Positions 1 to 7,979 of a DNA stretch of 48,703 nt are shown piece by piece. The translations under genes were made by a program, and so were the position numbers. Every line of letters begins with the position of its first letter. Positions within the stretch are counted from its first letter, which is position 1. Location: the NCBI GenBank assembly GCA_964454745.1, contig CAYVUI010000013.1, positions 1-48,703 on the forward strand, read 5' to 3'. The stretch comes from CAYVUI01 sp964454745 (GTDB taxonomy: Bacteria > Planctomycetota > Phycisphaerae > Sedimentisphaerales > Anaerohalosphaeraceae). The notes beneath the pieces were generated by a model. The model was given only the letters and a program-made list of their open reading frames with translations. It did not search any database and had not been told where the DNA came from.

Positions 1-1
1 C

Positions 2-634
2 ATGTTATCGGACAATTACGTCAATAAACTTTTCATTTTGTTAGAGGCTCTTAGAGAATATGTAGGTCAGTTAATAGAATATGACAAAGAGTTTGTAATA
101 ATCGGCGGCTTAAACGCAATAACTTATAAGGAAGTCTTTAAATTCATTAAAGATAATAAGCTCTGGCTCGGTTATGGCTTTAAAGGCGGGAATGCTTACT
201 TTAAAACCGCACACTCAAAAGAGTTTGCAAAGGGAGTTTATAATGAAGAAACAGGCCTTGTCAAGTTTAGGAATGTAACCTGGTACACAAATCTGGATAT
301 TGCTAAACGCCACGAGGAAATCATTCTATACAAAAAATACAACCCGGACGAATATCCAACTTACGTCAATTATGGGGCAATCGAAGTCAGTAAGGTAAAA
401 GATATTCCTGCAGATTACAATGGCGCAATGGGTGTTCCAATTACCTTTCTTGATAAGTACAATCCAAGTCAGTTTGAAATAATTGGCTCAAGCAGAACAC
501 TCGGAAGACCCATGTCAGAAATTGTAGAAAAGGGAACTTACACTCAAGGTGGACCGAGATTTTACCTCGATAATGGCAACGGTACATACCAGCGCATGTA
601 TGATCGATTAGTTATCAGGAGACGTTCGACGTGA
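2..634 (+). CDS. EcoRI-family adenine-specific DNA methyltransferase, C-terminal part
   Basis: This is the C-terminal ~210 residues of a gene that begins before the window, so the first ATG visible is probably not the start. Stretches such as KFRNVTWYTNLD, the KKYN-DEYP segment, AIEVSKVKDIP and MGVPITFLDKYNP are typical of EcoRI-type N6-adenine methyltransferases, which transfer a methyl group from S-adenosylmethionine to adenine in a recognition site. The catalytic (N/D)PP(Y/F) motif would lie upstream and cannot be checked. The stop overlaps the next start as GTGA (631-634), so the two genes are translationally coupled. The gene is clearly more AT-rich than the carbohydrate genes to its right, consistent with horizontal acquisition. 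Family assignment is fairly sure; the recognition sequence is unknown. Confidence 0.8.
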   Translation: MLSDNYVNKLFILLEALREYVGQLIEYDKEFVIIGGLNAITYKEVFKFIKDNKLWLGYGFKGGNAYFKTAHSKEFAKGVYNEETGLVKFRNVTWYTNLDIAKRHEEIILYKKYNPDEYPTYVNYGAIEVSKVKDIPADYNGAMGVPITFLDKYNPSQFEIIGSSRTLGRPMSEIVEKGTYTQGGPRFYLDNGNGTYQRMYDRLVIRRRST

Positions 635-1713
635 AAATAGAACTCAAAGAGATTACAGTACGTGAGCTGACAGAAGGCTATGAAGACAATGCCGAAGGAG
701 GTGTGGTTGGATACGGCGGTAAACTTGATATTCGGCCCCCGTATCAGCGGGAATTTATCTATAAAGACAAACAGCGAGACGCGGTTATCCATACCCTGAC
801 AAGGGATTTTCCGCTGAATGTCATGTACTGGGCGGTTCGAGATGACGGGAATTATGAAATCATTGACGGCCAGCAGCGAACGATATCCATTTGTCAATAT
901 GTAAACGGCGATTTCGCCTATGAAAACAGATACTTCCATAATCTGCAGGACGATGAGCAGGAACAGATTCTCAATTATAAATTGATGGTTTATTTATGCA
1001 GCGGAACCGACAGTGAACGGCTGGACTGGTTTCGGACTATCAATATCGCCGGTGAAAAACTGACCGATCAGGAATTGCGAAACGCGGTTTATGCGGGATC
1101 GTGGGTTTCAGACGCCAAACGGTATTTCAGCAAAAGCGGATGTCCGGCTTCCGGGCTCGGAAGCGATTACCTTACTGGTTCGCCGATTCGGCAGGAATAC
1201 CTGGAAACCGCGATCCAATGGATTTCCAAGGGCAATATCGAACATTTCATGGCAGAACATCAGCACGATCAAAATGCCGCTGCGTTGTGGCGTTATTTTC
1301 AGGATGTGATTACCTGGGTAAGTACGACTTTCACCAAAAAGAGGAAGTTTATGAAGGGCGTTGACTGGGGGACGCTTTACAACTTATATAAAGACGAAAA
1401 ATTCGACACAAAAAAAATAGAGGAAGAAACCGCAAGATTGATTCTTGATGATGATGTAACCAAAAAGAGCGGTATTTACCCCTACATACTGACCCGTAAT
1501 GAAAAGTATCTTTCCATTCGAGCTTTTACTGAAGCGATGAAACAAAAGGTTTATGAGAAACAAAAGGGTAAGTGTGTAGAGTGCGGCAAAAAATTCGAGT
1601 TATCCGAAATGGAGGCAGACCACATCACGCCCTGGCATGAGGGGGGAAAAACGATAGAAGAAAACTGTCAGTTGCTGTGCAAAGAGGATAACAGAAGAAA
1701 ATCGGGGAAGTAG
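631..1713 (+). CDS. DUF262 (GmrSD-like) and HNH nuclease fusion, probable restriction enzyme
   Basis: The 360-residue protein has an N-terminal DUF262 domain (about residues 1-200) with the hallmark DGQQRT (ParB/sulfiredoxin-like nucleotide-binding motif) preceded by RPPYQREFIY. A C-terminal HNH module (about 305-360) shows a CVEC zinc knuckle and the EADHITPWHEGG ... N ... N core. The second zinc half reads LLCKEDN, so one of the usual two cysteines is replaced by aspartate. It starts at GTG 631, overlapping the stop of the methyltransferase by four bases. DUF262 proteins are nucleases of modification-dependent or restriction systems; pairing with a methyltransferase suggests this is the cognate endonuclease. 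It could instead be an independent type IV-like nuclease that arrived with the methylase. Confidence 0.78.
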   Translation: MKIELKEITVRELTEGYEDNAEGGVVGYGGKLDIRPPYQREFIYKDKQRDAVIHTLTRDFPLNVMYWAVRDDGNYEIIDGQQRTISICQYVNGDFAYENRYFHNLQDDEQEQILNYKLMVYLCSGTDSERLDWFRTINIAGEKLTDQELRNAVYAGSWVSDAKRYFSKSGCPASGLGSDYLTGSPIRQEYLETAIQWISKGNIEHFMAEHQHDQNAAALWRYFQDVITWVSTTFTKKRKFMKGVDWGTLYNLYKDEKFDTKKIEEETARLILDDDVTKKSGIYPYILTRNEKYLSIRAFTEAMKQKVYEKQKGKCVECGKKFELSEMEADHITPWHEGGKTIEENCQLLCKEDNRRKSGK

Positions 1714-1750
1714 GTTTTGTTAGGCATAAAGCTATGTTTTGGGGGGCGGT

Positions 1751-1800
1751 GCCCTGTGGGCCAGAGAGTAGAAAGTAGAGAGTTGATTGTGGAATGGCCT
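1751..1800 (+). repeat. Diverged direct repeat, copy 1
   Basis: The unit begins GCCCTGTGGGCCAG, continues with purine-rich GAAAGTAGAGAG and ends GTGGAATGGCCT. The second copy is at 1914-1970 with the same order of blocks. It is non-coding in appearance and may be a dispersed genomic repeat. Confidence 0.6.
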
Positions 1801-1823
1801 TACGGCCATGCTATTCAATCAGC

Positions 1824-1843
1824 GTGGGCGGAGCCCACCCTAC
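1824..1843 (+). repeat. Small palindrome GTGGGC-N3-GCCCAC, copy 1
   Basis: A 6-bp inverted repeat with a 3-base centre, followed by CCTAC. The near-identical element at 1891-1910 differs only at the centre, so these look like two copies of a short dispersed palindromic repeat rather than terminators; neither has a T-run. Confidence 0.55.
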
Positions 1844-1890
1844 CTTTGCAAACAGGTTTGAAATGCACATGTGAAACGGTATCGTTTATG

Positions 1891-1910
1891 GTGGGCACGG
1901 CCCACCCTAC
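1891..1910 (+). repeat. Small palindrome GTGGGC-N3-GCCCAC, copy 2
   Basis: Second copy of the element at 1824-1843, with arms GTGGGC and GCCCAC followed by CCTAC. Confidence 0.55.
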
Positions 1911-1913
1911 AAG

Positions 1914-1970
1914 GCCCTGCGGGCCAGTGGGGAGAAAGTAGAGGGTGGAGAGTAGAGTGTGGAATGGCCT
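1914..1970 (+). repeat. Diverged direct repeat, copy 2
   Basis: Starts GCCCTGCGGGCCAG, then GAGAAAGTAGAGGG, and ends in the same GTGGAATGGCCT as copy 1 (1751-1800). It is about seven bases longer because of an expanded purine-rich middle. Confidence 0.6.
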
Positions 1971-2092
1971 GCGGACGATACTTTTCCCTGCACCACGTTG
2001 GGTACAGGGTTAAAATTTATCAGCATGCGTTTCTTTTCGATGGCCGGGGCAACGGCATCCTGCGGTTAAACTGGTGAGTGTCTTTGATTTAC

Positions 2093-3391
2093 TCAGAGGC
2101 CGAGGCGGTAGAATTCGCTGGCGTTGTCGAAGAGCCATGCGCGGGCGACCTGTTTGGCATCGTCAAGGTTGATGCAGTCCATTTCGATCATTTCGGCCAG
2201 GGCGATGGCGATGTTGTCGCGGGCGATGGCCGCGTGGGCCCAGGCGAATTCAGCGCAGCCGCCGAAGTCGGAACCGAAGCCGTGGACCTTGCCGTGGGGG
2301 ACCGAAGAGAGGATCTGCTTGAAGAGGTTCTGGCAGTAGACGGGGTCGATAATGTTGGCCCAGCAGAAGTCGATGGTGACGTTGGGGTGGTTTTTGGCCA
2401 GGAAGAGCAGTTCGCCGCTGTAGGGCCAGTTGGCGTGGAAGAGGTCGAAACGGACGTCTTTGTGCAGCTCGATGACCTTGTTCAGGAAGACGGCGTTGGT
2501 TTTGTAAATGTCGTTGTAGTTGCCGGCCATGTGGCCGGTGTGGACCTGTAGGGGCAGATCGAAGTCGCGGATCATGCGGAGGAACTGGTGGAAGAGGTAG
2601 TCGTCGAGGGGTTTGACGTGGTCGGGATAGCCGGCGACGCGGCGAGGATCTTCCATGAACCAGTTGAAGATTTGCTCGGCCTGGGCGCGGGTGGGGTTTT
2701 CGTAATTGAGTGTTCGGGTGTAAGCGGACTGGTCTTTGAAGGCGACGACGCCGTAATCGATGTGGGCCTGGAATACTTTGCGGCAGGCGTCGAGGTATTC
2801 GTCGAGGCTGGTGACGGTCATGTTCACCAGGGCGCCGACCTCGGAGACTTCCTGGTACGAGCAGAGCTTGTGGAATCGGGGCAGGGAGACGACGAGTTTG
2901 GCCCGTGGGGAGAGCTTGAGCGATTTGTCGACGATGGATTTTAGCTCGGGGGTGTAGAGGCCGCAGAGGTCTTCAAGACGGACGGTGATGCCGGCCTTTT
3001 CGAGCAGGGAGTCGAAGACGGTTTCGTCCTCAAGGTCGAGCATTTTGGTCGAGATGCGTTTGAGGGCGTCGAGGGTCAGGGCGTCTTCGGCGTAGAATTC
3101 TTTGAGGACGCGGCGGACGAGCTGGGCGTAGCCGGTGTGGGAGGTTCGGTTCCAGGCTTTTTCGAGCACGGGCCAGCGTTTTTCGAGGGCAATTTCGGTG
3201 TTGAGGATGAATTCGACATCCTGCGGGGAAGAGGCGCTGGTCAGTTCGCCGACTATGTAGTTGCTGATGAGGGCATGGACGGGGTCGGTGTATTTGGGTC
3301 CGGCCTGGCCGGTGTGGTCGTGGCAGTCTACCAGGGGAATGGTTTCGATGTATTGGCGTAACGGTTCGTAGCTTTTGGCTGGGCTTTTCAT
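2093..3391 (-). CDS. Amidohydrolase-superfamily protein, subfamily A (cytoplasmic)
   Basis: A 432-residue TIM-barrel metal hydrolase related to the amidohydrolase_2/uronate-isomerase group. The HxH metal motif is in VDCHDHTG near the N-terminus, with further candidate ligands in QVHTGHMAG and FHANWPYSG and a late aspartate in GFGSDFGG. The C-terminus (ARAWLFDNASEFYRL) is the usual helix of the family. There is no signal peptide. I chose ATG 3391 over an upstream start at 3409 because it overlaps the preceding stop as ATGA and has AAAGGA six bases upstream. It is the last gene of the seven-gene operon and closest to the protein at 13439-14743. The substrate is unknown; a sugar acid or lactone is a reasonable guess, not a demonstration. 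Confidence 0.8.
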   Translation of the reverse strand: MKSPAKSYEPLRQYIETIPLVDCHDHTGQAGPKYTDPVHALISNYIVGELTSASSPQDVEFILNTEIALEKRWPVLEKAWNRTSHTGYAQLVRRVLKEFYAEDALTLDALKRISTKMLDLEDETVFDSLLEKAGITVRLEDLCGLYTPELKSIVDKSLKLSPRAKLVVSLPRFHKLCSYQEVSEVGALVNMTVTSLDEYLDACRKVFQAHIDYGVVAFKDQSAYTRTLNYENPTRAQAEQIFNWFMEDPRRVAGYPDHVKPLDDYLFHQFLRMIRDFDLPLQVHTGHMAGNYNDIYKTNAVFLNKVIELHKDVRFDLFHANWPYSGELLFLAKNHPNVTIDFCWANIIDPVYCQNLFKQILSSVPHGKVHGFGSDFGGCAEFAWAHAAIARDNIAIALAEMIEMDCINLDDAKQVARAWLFDNASEFYRLGL

Positions 3392-5586
3392 GTTGGGTCC
3401 TTTGTGCATTGCTGGAGCAGTGAGCGGTATTTGTCAATCGCGGCCTGGATGTGGCTGAGTTGACGCTGCCGCTGGGCGTCGTTTTGGTAATTGGCGTTTT
3501 GGGCGACGTTTTGCTTGTGGCGCTCGGTCAGGTCGATCCAGTACTTCAGGGCCGGTTTTTCGAGGGCAGGTTTTCCATCGACGTGGACATAGATTGCGCT
3601 GGTGTGGGCACGGTTTAGGCCGTTTAGAACGTAGTAATCGCCGTCCTGCGAGCAGCGGGCGGTAAACCATGTGCTTTTTTGGGGTTTTACGGTGATTTCG
3701 AGTTCGGCGGTTTTTTCGCGGGTGTGTATCTCTTTGATAACTCGGCCGGCGGTGGTGACGACCTGGAAATGGCCGATCGGGTGACGGGAGAGGACCCTGG
3801 CCCGGACGGTCAGTTCGGTGCCTTTTTCGATGTCGAGGATGGAGCCGATGTCATGGCCGTTGACGGTTAGAAAGATGAGCGGGCCGGAGGTGGTGAAGGT
3901 CCGTCTTTGGCGGATGCCGTCGATCCAGTTTTCATAAGTAAATGGCCCGTCGACTTTTACGTACATGCGGCAGTAGCCGGCCAGGCGGGCGGGATGGTCG
4001 GAACCGTTGCCGAGGGGGATTTGCAGGCCGGCGTCGAGGAAGCGGTAGTAGTGCTGGGGTTCGAGCTGGTCGAAGCAGTCTGCCAGGCCCAGGACGGCGT
4101 TTACGGGTACGTCGGAGCGATGGAAGGGGCCGAGGTTGTGGGCTTCGGTGGAGATACCGCCCTGCCGGCGAGCCTGGTGGATAGCGTCGAAGTTGAGGGG
4201 GTAGTCCGGGGCATCGGGCGGACCGCCGGAGCCGGGGCCGGTGGCGATGGGCTGGATGAGTTTTTTGATGTTGAGCAGGCAGATGTGGCCGTAGAAGTTG
4301 TCGTTGCGGTATTCTTCGGCCATCTGGATGTGGTAGTCCCTGTCGCAGTATCCCGGGACCGGGCCCATGGGGAACGGATCGGGCTTGATGAAGGTTCCGT
4401 GGGGCTCGGGGCGGTACTGGAGGAGGGTCAGGTTGTTGGCGACGCGGAGGTCTTCGGCCCGCTGGACCATGGCAAGCAGGGAGAGATCTTCGTTGGTGTC
4501 CCACCAGTTTTTGACCCAGTGGATGTGGGTATCGCCGGAGATCCAGGAATGGGCCTTCATGTCGTAGAAGCGGCCGGAGGAGAGGGTGACTTCTTTGAGC
4601 TGGCCGGGTTTGAGGTCGTGGGTTTCGGTGACGATGGTGTGTTCATAGCCGCGTTCAAGGGTCAGCTCGACCTTGCCGGGCGGTACGAGGACCTCGAAGG
4701 TGCCGTCGGAGTAGTTGAACGGGAGGGCCTGCTGTTTGCCGATGGGGGTGTTGTCGACGATGTCCTTGATGGTGAGGGTCTGGTTTTGGGCGAATTCATT
4801 TGTTCGGCGGTAGATGTTGTCCGGGCCTTTGGCGTAAAGCCGGGCGGGGAAAACGCTGTGGGAACCGGTCTCATAGAGTGTGCCTTTGACCAGGGCGGGC
4901 TCCTGGATGTTGGTTTGTAACCGGAAGGCAAGCGGCCGGTGTGATTGGCCTTCGCAATGGAGATTGACCTGTAAAGGGATGTCGCGATTATCGAGTTTGT
5001 TGATGTTTATCGTAGTAAAGATCGGCCTCGACTGTGCCGGGGGGACAGATACCGGGGCCAGGGGCATATAGCCGGCGAGGTTGTTGGAGAGCGAAAAGGC
5101 GGCGGGTGCCTGCGAGCGGTTGGCCAGGTCGACAATGAAATGGGCCGGGAGACCGCGGGCGATGTTGAGGGGGTATGGGGAATTTACCTGCAGATTTTGG
5201 CCGTCGAAGGCGATGGCAACGACGGGCAGGAGTTTCTTTAGCCGGGCAAGCAGGGAATCGCACTGTTTGGCGAGGGCTGGAGGATCGGAATCGGTGTACC
5301 AGGGCTGGAAGTGGAGATGGAGCTTTTTGAGCAGGGATTCGATCTCCAGGTGCAGCGGTGTGGGGGCATGATATGCGATCTGGGCGAGGAAGTCGTATGT
5401 GTACTTGAGGTCAGCGTCGGTCATTTGTACCCCCCTGCCGTCGGACCGGCCAGCGGGTATAGGCTGGTGGTGCGTTTCGCCATTGTAGGCCCATACGCAT
5501 CCTGTGGAACCGGCTACAGCGCCCAAGAGGGCCGCGCGGGCTAGAAAGTCACGTCGGTTCATTTTGTCATTTTCTCTTTTCGTCAT
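3388..5586 (-). CDS. CehA/McbA-like metallohydrolase (PHP-type) with Tat signal
   Basis: A 732-residue exported protein with a twin-arginine motif (NRRDFLARAA) in the first 20 residues after Met9. A beta-rich N-terminal half (about 120-320) precedes a PHP-like metal hydrolase domain with HSWISGDTHIHW, the HxH hallmark of CehA/McbA proteins. Later histidines in STEAHNLGPFH and GNGSDHPARLAGY are likely metal ligands. CehA and McbA hydrolyse aryl carbamates, but most members in polysaccharide clusters have unknown substrates. The ATG at 5586 overlaps the preceding stop as ATGA; an internal ATG at 5562 gives a more standard Tat leader and could be the true start. The final residues overlap the next gene, so the three genes are coupled. 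Family fairly sure, reaction unknown. Confidence 0.75.
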   Translation of the reverse strand: MTKRENDKMNRRDFLARAALLGAVAGSTGCVWAYNGETHHQPIPAGRSDGRGVQMTDADLKYTYDFLAQIAYHAPTPLHLEIESLLKKLHLHFQPWYTDSDPPALAKQCDSLLARLKKLLPVVAIAFDGQNLQVNSPYPLNIARGLPAHFIVDLANRSQAPAAFSLSNNLAGYMPLAPVSVPPAQSRPIFTTININKLDNRDIPLQVNLHCEGQSHRPLAFRLQTNIQEPALVKGTLYETGSHSVFPARLYAKGPDNIYRRTNEFAQNQTLTIKDIVDNTPIGKQQALPFNYSDGTFEVLVPPGKVELTLERGYEHTIVTETHDLKPGQLKEVTLSSGRFYDMKAHSWISGDTHIHWVKNWWDTNEDLSLLAMVQRAEDLRVANNLTLLQYRPEPHGTFIKPDPFPMGPVPGYCDRDYHIQMAEEYRNDNFYGHICLLNIKKLIQPIATGPGSGGPPDAPDYPLNFDAIHQARRQGGISTEAHNLGPFHRSDVPVNAVLGLADCFDQLEPQHYYRFLDAGLQIPLGNGSDHPARLAGYCRMYVKVDGPFTYENWIDGIRQRRTFTTSGPLIFLTVNGHDIGSILDIEKGTELTVRARVLSRHPIGHFQVVTTAGRVIKEIHTREKTAELEITVKPQKSTWFTARCSQDGDYYVLNGLNRAHTSAIYVHVDGKPALEKPALKYWIDLTERHKQNVAQNANYQNDAQRQRQLSHIQAAIDKYRSLLQQCTKDPT

Positions 5587-6977
5587 ACTTTTATATTATA
5601 GAATTTAACGGGGTTGTCATAAAACCACATTTTGAGAATTTTTTTGGCGTCGGGGATGTTTATGTATCCTTTGGCGATTCGGTCTGCGAGGGCGCGGGCG
5701 GTGCATTCCTTTGCCATGACCAGGTGGCCGTAAACGTTTTCGACGGGGACACCATAGTCGCCGCCAAAAGCGGAGATTTTATTTACCGGCACAGTGTCGA
5801 TGATCTCGTTGATGGCCTGGGTGGAGATGTACTCGGAGAGGATGTAGGCCCAGCAGAGGTTGAGATTGACATTGGGGAAATTTTTGGCAAGGAAGATGGC
5901 ATCGCGGACGTAGGGCATGCCGAGGTGGTAGACGTCGAAACGTGTTTTGGTTTTCTGCTGGGCGTAGGTGATCATGTTCTTGGGATCGACGATGCGGTAA
6001 TCTCCCCAGACGCCGGTATGGACGGCGACGGGCCAGTCCCACTTGCCGGCCGTGTCGAAGATGTGATTGAGAATTGTATTTTTCAGGACAGCAGTCGCGG
6101 GACCGTCTTCAAGGAAAGCTTTGAAATCCCTGCGGGCCTGGTCCATGTCCGCGGGCGCGTAGAAATCGGTGAAAATCTTACAGCCCAGGGCGCCGTGGTC
6201 CCTGGCCCAGGTCATATCCTTGTCGAACAGCTCAATGTATTCATCGAGCTGCTTTATTTCGGTATTGTTCCTTTTGCCGAGCTGCTCGATATAATCCTTG
6301 TTCCAGAGAGCATAAGCCTGGTGGGTGCCGGTAAAAATGGGTGTCAGCAAATCGGCAGGGTCCTGGCCTTCGATGAGTCCGTTTTGGACGAGACAGGTTT
6401 TAATGCGCGATTTTTCGGCAAGGACTTTGCGGTAGAGACCGGGCTTATTGGCGGCCTTGATCTTTTCCGAAGCAATTCGGTAGGTTTTTTCGTTGAGGTC
6501 ATCGATGCCATAGATGTCGCGCAGGGCGATTTTGGCAGCCCGAAAATAGCTGCCGTGCTTGACATTCTCGATACTGGGCCATAGGTCTTTCCATCGCTTT
6601 TCGAGCGAAACGGTGGTATCCTGGGGATAATTGTAGCTGAACCAGGATTCACCTTCGGGGACGGTGTAGCCGGCGGAGATCATGTCCACATAGGTGTAAT
6701 GGCTAACGAGGGTAAAGACATCGACGTCTTTTTGAAGTCGCTGGGGTTCGGTGATGAGATGCTCGTGGGCGTCAATGATATCGATCGTGTCGAGGTATTC
6801 ACGCAGTTCGATATAAGCGTTTGTTTTTTTGTCATTGCCCGCGACGGGAGCAATTGTATCGGCCGGTTTGGCCTGGGCATGAGCTGCAGAGGCGCCAAGG
6901 CCGGCGGAGCCGAGGACGATCGAGGTTTTTATGAAGTTGCGCCGGTCACAGGATTCTTTTTGTGTTCTGTTTTTCAT
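5583..6977 (-). CDS. Amidohydrolase-superfamily protein, subfamily B, Tat-exported
   Basis: A 464-residue protein with a twin-arginine leader (DRRNFIKTS followed by a hydrophobic run ending ASAAHA). The TIM-barrel hydrolase carries IIDAHEHLITE (HxH), VAVHTGVWGDYR and YHLGMPYVRDA, plus the late metal-site region FGGDYGVPVENVYGH. It is strongly similar to the protein at 7980-9236, which lacks the leader, so the two may run related reactions in different compartments. I chose ATG 6977 rather than 6983 because AAGGGG lies seven bases upstream of it. It follows the X-domain lipoprotein by 11 bases and overlaps the CehA-like gene by four. It is probably periplasmic; the substrate is unknown. Confidence 0.8.
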   Translation of the reverse strand: MKNRTQKESCDRRNFIKTSIVLGSAGLGASAAHAQAKPADTIAPVAGNDKKTNAYIELREYLDTIDIIDAHEHLITEPQRLQKDVDVFTLVSHYTYVDMISAGYTVPEGESWFSYNYPQDTTVSLEKRWKDLWPSIENVKHGSYFRAAKIALRDIYGIDDLNEKTYRIASEKIKAANKPGLYRKVLAEKSRIKTCLVQNGLIEGQDPADLLTPIFTGTHQAYALWNKDYIEQLGKRNNTEIKQLDEYIELFDKDMTWARDHGALGCKIFTDFYAPADMDQARRDFKAFLEDGPATAVLKNTILNHIFDTAGKWDWPVAVHTGVWGDYRIVDPKNMITYAQQKTKTRFDVYHLGMPYVRDAIFLAKNFPNVNLNLCWAYILSEYISTQAINEIIDTVPVNKISAFGGDYGVPVENVYGHLVMAKECTARALADRIAKGYINIPDAKKILKMWFYDNPVKFYNIKV

Positions 6978-6988
6978 TTGCATTCCCC

Positions 6989-7963
6989 TTATCTTAGCGG
7001 TGCTTTTTTGTTGTCGCTCCAGTGGTGCTGATCCTGTCGGTATCGTTTCATGAGTTCATTGAGGCTGTTTTCGATGAGGTAGATTTTGCCTTCCCACTTG
7101 TGTTTTTCGCCGATTTTAAGGTTCATTTTCGGTCCCGGGCCGGAGTGCAGACAGGGATAGCCGCAGTTGGACATGAGGACGCGGGGTGTTGATTTCCATG
7201 CGTAGCCGATGAGGTATTTGCCGTCTTTGCTTTCGGCAGCCATGATGTTCTGCTCTGCAATTTGATCCACACGCCACCAGAGCCCGTTGTCCCGCGGCAG
7301 GTCCATCATCCCAAGGCCGACCGGGGTGTAAAAGACGAGCCAGGGATTTCGGCCGACCTGCTCGGGTGTGGGGGTTGTCTTGGACATGGCCTGGAGTTCG
7401 CCGTCGAAGTAAGCGTAGAGATGGGTGATATCCCAGGAGGCGTTGAACTGCGGACAGTGCCGGAAATTGAAGCAGGGATTGATCTCGATGAAATCGAGGT
7501 TTTCACTGGAATTGTTTTCGACGATGTATTCGAGTTCAACCTCGGTCGCGCCGGGGGTTGCGATGGCGGTGAAGGACAGGCCTTCGGTGGAGGTATAAGT
7601 GTAACGGATCTGGCCGGGTTTGTCGCCTTTGTACCAGAGGGGGAAGGGATCGAACGGGCTAAGCGGCGTCAGGCTGGAGGCGTAGTTGTCGAGGAAGTGG
7701 AAGCCCATTGAGGAATGGATCACTTCGGGGTAGCGAAGTTCGATGGTGTTTTCCATCCAGGGCGCATGAATATTGAAAACCAGGCCTGAGAGCTCCTGCC
7801 CTTCGTTCATTCCGGGCTGGGGACGAATGGGTTCATATACCTGTACGGGCGTTAATTCGATGTTCTGTGTGTTCATTGTGTCTGTCCTTTGGGATGTTTG
7901 CTCACAGCCGGCGGCAGCGAGAATGAGCATTGCAAACAAGAGAGAGCGGAATGTTTTTGTCAT
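6989..7963 (-). CDS. Lipoprotein of uncharacterised X-domain family
   Basis: A 324-residue lipoprotein: the leader ends in the lipobox LAAAGC with Cys20 as the lipidated residue. The rest (about 45-315) is a predicted beta-rich domain that I do not recognise but that recurs at 9233-10099 and in the C-terminal half of 10102-11946. Shared blocks are APWMENTIELRYPEV, GFHFLDNY, TTPTPEQVGRNPWLV, the WWRVDQIAEQNIMA stretch, GKYLIGYAWK, PCLHSGPGP and GKIYLIENS. The alternating-strand pattern and conserved aromatics suggest a sugar-binding or galactose-mutarotase-like fold, which is only inference. It is translated with a good AAGGA site 16 bases after the subfamily B amidohydrolase at 7980, and probably works with the exported amidohydrolase that follows. 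Confidence 0.72.
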   Translation of the reverse strand: MTKTFRSLLFAMLILAAAGCEQTSQRTDTMNTQNIELTPVQVYEPIRPQPGMNEGQELSGLVFNIHAPWMENTIELRYPEVIHSSMGFHFLDNYASSLTPLSPFDPFPLWYKGDKPGQIRYTYTSTEGLSFTAIATPGATEVELEYIVENNSSENLDFIEINPCFNFRHCPQFNASWDITHLYAYFDGELQAMSKTTPTPEQVGRNPWLVFYTPVGLGMMDLPRDNGLWWRVDQIAEQNIMAAESKDGKYLIGYAWKSTPRVLMSNCGYPCLHSGPGPKMNLKIGEKHKWEGKIYLIENSLNELMKRYRQDQHHWSDNKKAPLR

Positions 7964-7979
7964 AATTTATTTCCTTCTG

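Larger units (their letters stand above)
1714..2092. other. Intergenic spacer with diverged direct repeats and small GC-rich palindromes
   Basis: This 379-base spacer separates the restriction genes from the carbohydrate genes and I see no convincing gene in it. The short open frames read as low-complexity translations of repeats. It holds two related units (1751-1800 and 1914-1970) and two GTGGGC-N3-GCCCAC palindromes, each followed by CCTAC. Neither strand shows a clear intrinsic terminator. Confidence 0.6.

Noticed and set aside
1741..1970. CRISPR-like or insertion-sequence remnant
   Set aside because: Only two diverged copies of unequal length, with no regular spacers, terminal inverted repeats or transposase.
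3907..4920. Plus-strand open frame of 337 codons
   Set aside because: Antisense to the CehA/McbA-like gene; composition is rich in Val/Gly/Glu as expected of a reverse-frame shadow, with no recognisable motif.
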